Shown: positions 56,059 through 64,000 of the stretch, piece after piece
Numbering within the stretch: the first letter of the stretch is position 1
How the letters are laid out: every line of letters starts with the position of its first letter
DNA from: Mesostigma viride
Lineage: Eukaryota; Streptophyta; Mesostigmatophyceae; Mesostigmatales; Mesostigmataceae
DNA length: 64,000 nucleotides
Assembly: GCA_009746045.1 (NCBI GenBank)
Contig: RPFO01000059.1
Span: 2,519,068 to 2,583,067, forward strand
Reading direction: 5' to 3'
The notes under the pieces: model-generated
What the model was told of the DNA's origin: nothing
The model's database searches: none
Seen by the model: only the letters and a program-made list of their open reading frames with translations
Position numbers and translations under genes: made by a program

Positions 56059-56742
56059 CTACACGGTGTAAAACAGAACGAGGAGGAGGATAAGAAGGAG
56101 TCTTTTCTTCAAAAACTTTGAGGAATCTATCACAGCCATGTATCTTACTATTTCATTTTCAGTAAATCCCACTCCTATTGTATCCACTGTGTTTATATCT
56201 ATATCCACACTATTATTAGTGATAGGTATCTCCTGTACTTCTAACTGAAGGAACATACATAATAAATATCCATATTCCTTTAGTTCAGAACGCAACTCAT
56301 CATTGGACATTAATACTTCAGGTATAGGTCTTACAGGAGGATCAACAGGTGTAGGAGGAGTAATATCTACCAAGGATAAATTTTCCAATCTATAATGACG
56401 TTCAGGTACCCAGTAAGAGCTATCTGGAAACCAAATGACCATGGTATCATAATTAATAGTAATCTTATTATCCTGGTGCCAATCTAATCCTAGTAATACA
56501 TCAGCGGTAGTGATAGGGCCTATAGTGGCCGTCAGGTTGACAGTACGTCCTTGTATAACCATGGGAAGGGACACCGTACCCGGGGAATGACTGGTGCGAC
56601 CATCAGCATAATGAACAGTAACGGGTTTGGTGTGAGGGGTAGGGACTAGTCCTAAACGCCTAACTAGGGCCTCGCTCACAAAGGAGCTAGCCGCACCGCT
56701 ATCTACCAACACAGAGACATTCAAGAGTTCATCAGCATGCAA
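56059..56742 (-). CDS. Gypsy-type aspartic protease
   Basis: An open frame containing VLVDSGAASSFVSEALVRRL (the DSG active site), then TVSLPMVIQGRTVNLTATIG and ADVLLGLDWHQDN, the second conserved block. Usual length and order for a Gypsy protease between Gag and RT. The start is not defined because the domain is part of a polyprotein. Confidence 0.8.
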   Translation of the reverse strand: MHADELLNVSVLVDSGAASSFVSEALVRRLGLVPTPHTKPVTVHYADGRTSHSPGTVSLPMVIQGRTVNLTATIGPITTADVLLGLDWHQDNKITINYDTMVIWFPDSSYWVPERHYRLENLSLVDITPPTPVDPPVRPIPEVLMSNDELRSELKEYGYLLCMFLQLEVQEIPITNNSVDIDINTVDTIGVGFTENEIVRYMAVIDSSKFLKKRLLLILLLVLFYTV

Positions 56743-57032
56743 GAAGGGTCTACAACAGTGTGAGGGACGGTTAAACCACCATTCAAGAACATAAGAGGAC
56801 GCACACGTAGTGGTAGGGAAGATTCAGCTCCTACAGAGGTTATAAAAACAGGCAGGCAAAAATTTTTATCTGGGGTACTATCTAAGGACCTGTCCAGGTT
56901 ACCCCCGGCTGACAGGCCTACTGTTCCCCCTCCCCCCCCAAATCCATAGGAACTAACCCCGAAGAAGACCCTGGCGAAAAAGCCACTGCTGGAGGGTCAC
57001 GAGGGAGCGAAGAGGGTGCGGGAGCCTGATTA

Positions 57033-58016
57033 TCATAGGGGAACCCTGGGGCCTGTCTGCACAGCATTCAGCCTACTAGGGGTAGCTGAGGGAATGCGTC
57101 CTGAAGTAGGACGAATAGGAGCACGCTGAGGGGTACGAGGAGGGCGAGCGTCGGGATGAGGGGGAGCACCCGAAAGGAACTTGGGGCACTCACGTTTAAG
57201 ATGACCTACTTCCTTACAATGATAGCATGTGATATGAGAGACATCAAGGGCTGAAAGGTCAGTAACACAGATATCTAATTCTTCTACATAGGAGTTCTCC
57301 TCCTCAGGGGTAAGGATAATATTATTAATACGGGAACGGGTAGGAAGAGAAGGGGTGGTGAAGAAATCTGCTACACGCAAGAGATGCTGGCGCACATGCT
57401 TGAGGGGCAGATCAGTAAAACGGTAGGCAGAGAACTGGCGCTTGACTTCACGTAATAAGGGTCTACTGAGGCCTTGGAGGAAGCGAGCACGTACTTCTGC
57501 ACCCGACAAATCCCTAATTCGTACCATCTGAGCATCAAACTCTTTCATATACTCCTTAAATGATTTAGTACCCTGCTGCAAGGTACCAAAGGCTAATCTA
57601 TCCTGCCAATCTGAATCAGGAGGGACTAAATGGTTCTCTAAACGCTTAAACAATTCTGCTACAGAGTTAGGGTAGGCATGAGAGGCCAAAGACTCACACT
57701 GAATGAGGTTAGCAAGCTCAGGAGTAATACAGGTTGTAAGATAGTGAGGAACTAATACAGCATCAGAAAGACGCCATCTATTATGATTCTGCCACGACTC
57801 CGTGTTCTGGGTAAGCAACATAATAAAGGTGAAAAACTGTTGAGGGGTAGACTTGACATCCAGCTTGGGAAGGTTAGCAAAGAGGGGAAGAGCAGGGGGC
57901 TTAGGGGGATTAGAAGAGTCAGTTTTTCCCATAGGGCCACTATCTTCCACTGCTACATAAGCGGGATAGAAGGAAGGAAGAGGAAAAGTCTTGGGTAGGG
58001 GTCTAGAAGGGGCCAC
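57033..58016 (-). CDS. Gypsy-type Gag, capsid and zinc knuckle
   Basis: An open frame with the retrotransposon-gag region (LVPPDSDWQDRLAFGTLQQG, KEYMKEFDAQMVRIRDL, RARFLQGLSRPLLREV) and a CCHC knuckle CYHCKEVGHLKREC, then a Pro/Arg-rich tail. The N-terminal part lies upstream at 58100-58660 in other frames, starting possibly at ATG 58651 (MDPVGGNMSP), with frameshifts between. Confidence 0.82.
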   Translation of the reverse strand: MAPSRPLPKTFPLPSFYPAYVAVEDSGPMGKTDSSNPPKPPALPLFANLPKLDVKSTPQQFFTFIMLLTQNTESWQNHNRWRLSDAVLVPHYLTTCITPELANLIQCESLASHAYPNSVAELFKRLENHLVPPDSDWQDRLAFGTLQQGTKSFKEYMKEFDAQMVRIRDLSGAEVRARFLQGLSRPLLREVKRQFSAYRFTDLPLKHVRQHLLRVADFFTTPSLPTRSRINNIILTPEEENSYVEELDICVTDLSALDVSHITCYHCKEVGHLKRECPKFLSGAPPHPDARPPRTPQRAPIRPTSGRIPSATPSRLNAVQTGPRVPL

Positions 58017-58651
58017 CGTTTCAGGCTGGTGCCCATAAGAGAAGGGGACAGTATATTGCTCACGAAGAGAGGAATAGGCAAAATGATCATAATTTCTATC
58101 ATCTAGGGCATGGTGCTGAAATCACTATTAACTTCTAAATCAGCCACACGGGTAGGGACCTGGGCTGCCTCATAGGCCGTCTCAGGGTAGGACCAGGAAG
58201 CAGGTGGGTAAAAGGGAACTGCACTAGGGCGCCCAGAAGGACCGACAGGGGCAGAGGCACGACCCGTGTTAAGAGCAGGCATGGAAGGCACAGGGTGGGA
58301 AGGAGGCCTAAAACATTGTTAGTTAGTGAGGACCTGCTGGAGGGTTGAGCCAAGGTTGCAGGAGGGGCAGGGGCCTGGTTCAGGGTAAGGGAAGGGTCAT
58401 CACTAAATCTGACTTGCATACGTTGACGTTGTTCATAGGTAGGAGGGGTAAGTGAGGGACGACGGCGACCACCAGCAACAGGAGAAGGAGGTGAGGTACG
58501 AAGATTACCTTGAGGAGTGAGATGGTGCACCGTTTCAAGTGAGTCCCGTCGGTTACCACGATTGTTGTTATGGTTGTTATATTATTATTATTATTACTCA
58601 TAGTAGGAGTATTGGTAGGTATAGGCGACATGTTACCACCCACTGGATCCA
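58017..58651 (-). pseudogene. Gypsy-type Gag N-terminal region, frameshifted
   Basis: ATG at 58651, an Asn run from an AAT microsatellite near 58580-58600, then Pro/Ser-rich sequence in changing frames (RRRPSLTPPTYEQRQRMQVR). It probably belongs to the same Gag protein. Confidence 0.5.
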
Positions 58652-58773
58652 TTTTTATTTAAGTAAATGATCAAATCTAACTGAAAGCAACAAGGATAAA
58701 GGACAAGGCCTAATTAAGGCAAGGAAAGAAAAGAAAAAGCTTTTAATGGCTTAAAAGAAGGAAACAATTTAAA

Positions 58774-59165
58774 TCAATCCTTTTTAACAACAGTAATGGA
58801 TAGGGAACCGAATTCTAAGGTGAGAGGAGTATCTAAGCTAGATGAGGATGCAGCCCTCTTAGGGGGAGACGAAGGAGGGGTAGCAAAATCTAGAGCTTCT
58901 ACAGGAGGGCGACCATGAGGAGTAGAACGTACGTGTAGGCCTAGATCTGATACGCTATGGTCTATAAGGAATTGTTGAGCTTCCTCGAAGGTAACAAATT
59001 TCTTATACCTAATTACATTATATGTACGATTTTGCACTATCTTCCTAGCATCTGACCAAGAGAGGAAAATGGCTGACCATTGAGGGGTAATAACTACGTA
59101 ATATTAGCTAAACTATTATCACTAGATGAATGGGAAGGCGCAGTAAAAACACGACGTTGACTCAT
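58774..59165 (-). pseudogene. Small ORF with RNase H1 N-terminal / viroplasmin-like domain
   Basis: An ATG at 59165 opens MSQRRVFTAPSHSSSDN, which meets a stop after 23 codons. After a one-base shift it continues YYVVITPQWSAIFLSWSDAR, then YKKFVTFEEAQQFL. The pattern YxVxxG..G(I)F.SW.(D/E)A..V....YK.F.(T)xEEA..FL is that of the hybrid-binding domain of RNase H1 and caulimovirus P6 (Cauli_VI family), which binds RNA-DNA duplexes. About 35 Pro/Ser-rich residues follow. Assigned by eye. Confidence 0.55.
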
Positions 59166-59543
59166 GATAACTCACCTGGTGTCTTGTGATGTCAAGCTAG
59201 ACGAGTAGGGGTAGGCGACTTAGCTGGACGATCTGGATCACCGAAAGAAGAAGAGGGCGGAATTTCCAGCTCTCGTCCTAAGTCAGCGGCCGGATATCCA
59301 GCGCTCGTCCTAACACAGCGACCCGTAACTCTGCGGGTGCGGCCGTCTAATAAAGCAGCAGCACAAGGAAAAAGGTGTAGGTACTGCGACGCTAATCGTC
59401 TCCGAACAGTAATACTCCCCTATCTAAGACAGGAAACAACCGTAAGCAGGAAAACAAGGCGAAGGACAGGCTAACTACGAAAGGATTTATCCGCTGCGAG
59501 CAGGTCTAGCTTCTAGGTAGAGCGTGTCCCGAAACGGGCAGCA

Positions 59544-59846
59544 CTACTCTCCTAGCTTGAAGGCGACCCGCCCATTACCTATCAAGGAAGTGTCGACTTC
59601 TTGTTCCTGGACGCGGAAGGGGTCTTGAAAAGGTGTATGTGGCAAGGGATAGTCGTCTCGTTCACTACCTACTGAAGTTCCTCCGGAACCATTGTTACGC
59701 CGCGGATATCTACCTCCACCTCTACCTCTAATGGGCCTGATACTACCTAAACTGGTCAGGCCTCCTCTACTCAACCCTCTGGCGAAAGACGAACGTGACG
59801 GAGCTGATCTCAATGCATTAACGTAAGTGTTACTATAATACGCCAT
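59544..59846 (-). CDS. RGG-rich ORF starting inside the 5' LTR
   Basis: 100 codons from an ATG at 59846: MAYYSNTYVNALRSAPSRSS, then a Gly/Arg-rich segment (RGRGGGRYPRRNNGSGG) and an acidic end. The frame crosses the LTR/internal boundary (59693) without a stop. RGG segments usually bind RNA. It could be the 5' part of a Gag-like polyprotein or an exon joined to later ones. Confidence 0.45.
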   Translation of the reverse strand: MAYYSNTYVNALRSAPSRSSFARGLSRGGLTSLGSIRPIRGRGGGRYPRRNNGSGGTSVGSERDDYPLPHTPFQDPFRVQEQEVDTSLIGNGRVAFKLGE

Positions 59847-60264
59847 ACAACCATTTACAAAACCCGTTTACTCCAGGAATAGAGGAAGGAAACACAACTA
59901 CACTGCCGTGACCCAAGCCTAAATGTGTTAATTCATTTAACACACGCCGAGTGCACACACAAGGGGTAGAACGCGCATAAATGGTCACCAACGGTCCAAC
60001 ACGCTCGGGCCGACATGGCCCTCGCCTACAGATGCACGCTGGTCCACTACATCTACTGATGCACGCTGGTCCACTACATTCTACCACAGGATCAGGACCA
60101 CTAGTAAAGTACGCGGCGCGGCGCCCAACGGCACCCAATGTACCACAGTACTGTTACGAGGACAATAATGTCCCGGTAGGAGCCTAAACGTAAACCTAGG
60201 GACAACTGAGGCAAAAGACCTAATTTACGTCCGTAACTACAACGAATTGTTACGCGACGTAACA
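59693..60264 (-). repeat. 5' LTR of the Gypsy-type element
   Basis: Begins TGTTACGTCGCG and ends CGCGGCGTAACA on the minus strand. Contains a duplicated 21-bp motif (GATGCACGCTGGTCCACTAC, 60029-60076). Confidence 0.9.
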
Positions 60265-61250
60265 TTAGGACTGGGTTGTGTGGAGCCAGTGGACCTAGTC
60301 CCAAGGGATGGCCGGTTGCTTCGTTTCAAATGGACCTTCCAGATGAAGCCGGTCATTCCCGGCACTGACAGGAAAGTAGAGTTTGCTAGACCTGTGGTGC
60401 TAGAATTTTCTGGATCTTCTGACCTGCCCTCCTCAGCCCTGACTGCCCCGGGCTTAAATAAAGACACTTGGCGATTGTTATTAGTGTGCTTTCATCTCGG
60501 GCGCCTCAACAAAGGCTTGCCGCATGGCTCCGCGGTGCTGGATTTTTCTAAGGCCTTCCTTAACGGGGATTCAGTCAGATGAGACGGCTAAATTGTGGGA
60601 GGGCACCACACCGCTGTATGTTACAGTAGGACACCCAAGATGTGGGAACCTATTGTGGGCAAGAAGTTCATGAGGTTGGTGAAGGCTGTGGATGGGACCG
60701 TGGCCGGGCCGCGGGCGTGGCGCAAGAGTTTAGAGCGCCTTCTACTTAACCGCGCACGCATGATGTACAGCGACCTGGACCCCTCCTTGTTTGTTGGTGT
60801 CTGGAAGGGGGGGCTCGTGTTTGTTTTCGTGCATGCGGATGACTGTGACTGCCTGGGGCCACGGGAGTGGATTGTGTGGTTCCATTCGCTCGTGCACTCA
60901 GTGTACCCTGTGGGCAAGCTCGTCTTTAGGGAGCCGGGCAAGATCGTGCCCTTCATGGGTATGGACACTATTCTCGATCACGATGAGCAAGGGCAGTGGG
61001 TCATGTTGCTGCATCCTAAGGGTAGCTATGTCCCCGACCTGGTCAAGGAGGTCGTGGCCCGCACTGGGCCTATCCTTCCCTCTGAGTGTGGTGCGCTGCG
61101 TGGCAAACTCAATTGGCTTGCGTGTACCACGAGCCCTGACTTGGCTGTCCTTAGTCGGTTGACAGACGATGTTCTCTGCTTGTTGGCCCGCCCGGTTGTA
61201 GCTGAGTATGTGCAGGCCTCACCGGGGTTCAATGGTCCTGCAGGGTGTTG
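60265..61250 (+). pseudogene. Copia-type reverse transcriptase
   Basis: Resumes the frame cut at 45725. Blocks: LLRFKWTFQMK, SAVLDFSKAFLNGD (first catalytic Asp), after a stop and shift KAVDGTVAGPRAWRKSLERL, the active site VFVFVHADDCD (HADD in place of the usual YVDD), and VPFMGMDTILDHDEQG. Stops at 60582 and 60592 plus frame changes make it a pseudogene. Confidence 0.75.
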
Positions 61251-61781
61251 ACTGGGACAAGCCCATCGAGCTAGGGGCTTATTGTGACAGTTCTTTGGAT
61301 GCGCGGGTGCTCCCCAAGATGCGTGGTAGGTGTGCGGCTGTTAGCTATATCTCAAACGCTGAACAATCTGCGCCATCCTCCATCTTTGCGTGGTTCTCAC
61401 GTCTCCACCGCCGTGTGTATGTGGGGTCGGACACCGCCGAGGCGCGTGCGTACTGCGAGGCTGCAAGTGAGCTCGCGTATTTCCACGCGCTATATACTCT
61501 GCTGGATCCTCAAGCTGGGCGGTCTCACCACACGCATCGATCGCGTCATGCGCACCGACAGCCAAGCGCTGGTGGACTTCATTGAGAACCCCTACGCTCG
61601 CACGAGAGACCTTGACTTCCTCCGGGTGAAGGAATTTTCTGATGCGCTCCATACCGAGCACATGGCAGGCGACCAGAATTGCTCGGATGCTCTTACCAAG
61701 CTCTATAGCTCCACCAAGGCACAGTATACTCTTCTTAGGCACCAAATGAACAATATGTCGCTGGGTCAGCCACGGCACTAG
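61235..61781 (+). pseudogene. Copia-type RNase H
   Basis: YCDSSLDARVLPKMRGRCAA, SDTAEARAYCEAASELAYF, then in a second frame (shift near 61505) MRTDSQALVDFIENPYARTR and HMAGDQNCSDALTKL. This is the full Copia RNase H order (D..E..D..D). Ends at a TAG 220 bp before the 3' LTR. Confidence 0.75.
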
Positions 61782-62000
61782 TTGAGATGTCGTGGAGTGT
61801 GAATGGCCCCTTGACTCGGTTTTTACCTTGGTAGGTTTTCCCGGTAGCGATGCTCTGGTGTAATTTGTTTGGCTGGGGATTACCCTCCAAAACCATGTGG
61901 GGCCTAAGGTGCGTTCATGATGGCAAGGCCTGCGCGGCCGTAGTTCTTACAGATTTGAGTATACGCAGTCCTATTGCCACATGAAAAAAGAAAGGGCTGG

Positions 62001-62506
62001 AGTTGCAATCTGTTGCATGACCGAAATGCGTGTATAAACTGGTGCATGCATAATGGAATGTAAATCTGTGAAACAATACTCACAATTGCTGCACACAGCT
62101 TGTGTGCATGACCATGGTGGCAGTATAGCCAAGTTGATGCATTATAATTAGTGGTCACGCTGACTGTCGAGCACTGACTGTCGGTCAGGCTGTTGAAGTC
62201 GTGCCAAGGATTGATGAGATAAAACACCCCTTCAGCGGGCAGAAAAATACGGCAATATTCCATGCTAATGGATATTTGTAAATGGCTCTAGAAGCGTCTA
62301 GAAGCATTGTGCAACGCTGGCGTAACGCTAGTTCAGTGTGCCTCTTGGACATCGATCACTAATGCACATGAAATGTGATTGGTGCAATGTCGATAAGGCC
62401 TATCGCAATCTCGGGGTTGCACACATGACTTGTAAACATATAAATTGATAATAAACCCAGGCACTGAGTGCCGCATTCTTGCAAACATCATTCTCATTCA
62501 CAACTC
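62001..62506 (+). repeat. 3' LTR of the Copia-type element
   Basis: Preceded by the polypurine tract at 61983-61998. Confidence 0.88.
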
Positions 62507-62510
62507 CGCC

Positions 62511-62985
62511 CACAGGACACAGAGCGGCGGCCCAGACTGCATCGCGGATGCCAAGGCGCGCGCGCCTGCCAAGCGATCGCAATCAGGGCAAGGAAATGTG
62601 CCGGTACCACCAAGTTGACCAGCTCGGCGGCCGGCGGCAGACCCTGGTGGAGCACACTGCCATGGGGACGGTGCGGCGCGCCGGTCGATCAGCCTTGACC
62701 GCTGGTTGGCCCCGACAATGTTTCCAATTGCATGACAACGGGTTGGGGCTCGCGCTGGCCCTCCCCCCCGCCGCAGTTCACCCCGAGACGGCCACCCGTC
62801 TTGGTGAGTTGGCCGGTGTTGCTGGACCCCCCCCGCCGCCCGCGGCGCCCTCCTCGGCCGCGGACTACCAAGTCCTCGATCGCCTTGAAGGAGCCGGCTG
62901 CCTTGCATGCCATCATGCACTGAACGACGTCGTCCAGCCCTTCACTTTAGAGGATTCAATTGGACGGCGCCCTTCAGTTGCTCGC
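62511..62985 (+). other. GC-rich DNA between Copia LTR and LINE, possibly decayed LINE
   Basis: Open frames on both strands but no recognisable motif. Confidence 0.3.
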
Positions 62986-64000
62986 TAGTTGCGGTTATTA
63001 TTATATGTACTACGATGTGGCGCCGGTCGGTGCATGCCGACCACCTTTCGGCCGAGCTGCTCTTGATCGACCTGGCGATGCGGGAGCTTCTGAGCACTCG
63101 GGCGTTCTGCAACCGTGTTCTGCATGCTCTCTCAGTGATATGAGCCTCCGCCTGCTGAGTGGCAGACGGGCATCCGAGTCATGCTGTACAAGAAGTGTTA
63201 ATTCTGCTGCTGACCCCGGTAGCTATCGGGGTGTCAGACTGCCTCCATGCAGTGATTGCAGTCTGAGCGCCGCGCTGAAGGTTTTCATGCGCATGATGCT
63301 GCACAGGCTCCGCGCTGCGCTGGACCCACACCTGCTGGGTGAGTCTCAAATGGGTTTCCGTTACTAGTAGTGCCAGGCCATAACACTGTCACATGGCTGT
63401 GTTTGTCGCGCGCCGGCTGGTGGAGGAGGTGCGTCGCATATTTTGCCCTGATGGTTTTCCGCTCGGGTCAGACTTCATTTTTGTCGACTATACATCAAGG
63501 CTTTTGACACGTCGTCCTCTGCTGGGAGGCTCTTTTGGCCATCCTAACTAGCTCTGGACCGCGTGCCACCACGGCATTTCTTGCTGCATGCCATTCCGGC
63601 CGGCAGTCTCAGTACGAGGGTTCACAGGCAGTAGTGCGGTCGACCGTGGAAGGCACCACCCCACCATTTGTCCATTTCCCCTTTACAACGCGGTGTGGCA
63701 AGGTTGTGTCCTGTCCCCATATCGGTTTATAATGATTCTCGTGGATCACGTCATGCGCCATGGGCACGTACGCGCGCGCTTTGCCGCCATGAAGAGGTTT
63801 GAGCCTGGCCGGCTTGGACATCCTTACTGAATACCGGCCAGTGAAGGCGGCGGTGGCCCTGTCTATTGCCTGTCCGAACTCCGACCTGATTTATGCGGAT
63901 GATACCACCCTCATCGAGCGCCCCGAGCACATTCAGACCTGGCTGGACTGTCTGGGCTTGGAGGCTTGGGCGGTAGGGCTGGAGATTAGCGTCAAAACCG
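62986..64000 (+). pseudogene. Decayed LINE reverse transcriptase, runs off the window
   Basis: Shifting frames contain EWQTGIRVMLYKKC, ADPGSYRGVRLP, SAALKVFMRMMLHRLRAALD and GESQMGFR (RT N-terminal blocks), then the post-palm WQGCVLSPYRF block near 63700 and the catalytic YADDTTLIE with YADD at 63892-63903. Highly similar in DNA to the fragment at 29975-30262. Confidence 0.8.

Larger units (their letters stand above)
45726..60264 (-). mobile_element. Gypsy-type chromodomain LTR retrotransposon with extra 3' ORF
   Basis: LTRs 45726-46298 (573 bp) and 59693-60264 (572 bp), about 99% identical by eye, TG..CA ends (TGTTACG..CGTAACA), target duplication TTAGG (45721-45725 and 60265-60269). A polypurine tract GGGGGGGGAGG adjoins the 3' LTR (46299-46309 on the minus strand). 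Order on the minus strand: an RGG-rich ORF from within the 5' LTR, an RNase H1-N-like ORF, Gag, protease, RT, RNase H, integrase, chromodomain, then an unknown ORF of 772 codons. It contains two later insertions (49955-53037 and 47770-48395), so its own length is about 10.8 kb. Pol has at least three frameshifts. Confidence 0.9.
42169..62506 (+). mobile_element. Copia-type LTR retrotransposon, split by a nested Gypsy-type element
   Basis: LTRs of 504 and 506 bp (42169-42672, 62001-62506) begin AGTTGCAATC and end CAACTC. A 4-bp duplication CGCC (42165-42168, 62507-62510) flanks them, and a purine tract GAAAAAAGAAAGGG lies just before the 3' LTR. Internal order on the plus strand: Gag, zinc knuckles, integrase, aspartic protease, then (after the insertion 45726-60264) Copia-type RT and RNase H. 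The ends are not the usual TG..CA. Several frameshifts make it defective. Excluding the nested DNA it is about 5.8 kb. Confidence 0.85.

Overview
The window is nuclear DNA from an intron-rich, GC-rich eukaryote. A microalga of the green lineage is most likely: two conserved genes with 12 short GT-AG introns each, a predicted plastid-type transit peptide on a metallocarboxypeptidase, a TGTAA motif 3' of the second gene, and many GC-rich retroelements. The species cannot be fixed from the sequence. There is no sign of a prokaryotic operon, plasmid or phage.

Layout. 1-3728: GC-rich low-complexity DNA, then AT-richer intergenic DNA. 3729-14043 (minus): a 13-exon M32 (Taq-type) metallocarboxypeptidase whose exons join in phase to 595 aa; a 1081-bp hAT-type transposon with a perfect 8-bp target duplication sits in one intron. 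14044-16298: divergent intergenic region holding a 1.27-kb retroposon with an (AAC)n tail. 16299-29435 (plus): a 13-exon importin-5 (importin beta-3/Kap121) gene, 1112 aa when spliced. Its introns carry tandem repeats, several made of copies of the exon-intron junction itself. 29436-42168: transposon graveyard with LINE fragments, microsatellites and a 1.75-kb piggyBac-like element flanked by TTAA.

42169-62506 is a nested set of elements read from matching target-site duplications. A Copia-type element (LTRs 42169-42672 and 62001-62506, plus strand) is split by a 14.5-kb chromodomain Gypsy-type element on the minus strand (LTRs 45726-46298 and 59693-60264, duplication TTAGG). That element is itself split twice: by a gag-only LTR retrotransposon (49955-53037, LTRs that look identical, duplication CTAGG), and by a 626-bp element built of palindromes inside palindromes around a tRNA-Thr-like 3' half (47770-48395, duplication GCCGC). 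The last insertion breaks a third Gypsy ORF downstream of the chromodomain; with the insertion discounted, the frame is open for 772 codons and matches no family I recognise. 62507-64000: another decayed LINE.

The two host genes (peptide turnover, probably in a plastid or mitochondrion; nuclear import of cargo such as ribosomal proteins) have no obvious functional link beyond being divergently arranged. The strongest points for follow-up are the unknown ORF of the Gypsy element, the palindromic composite transposon, and the importin intron made of 29 exact-length 27-bp copies of its own 5' splice junction.
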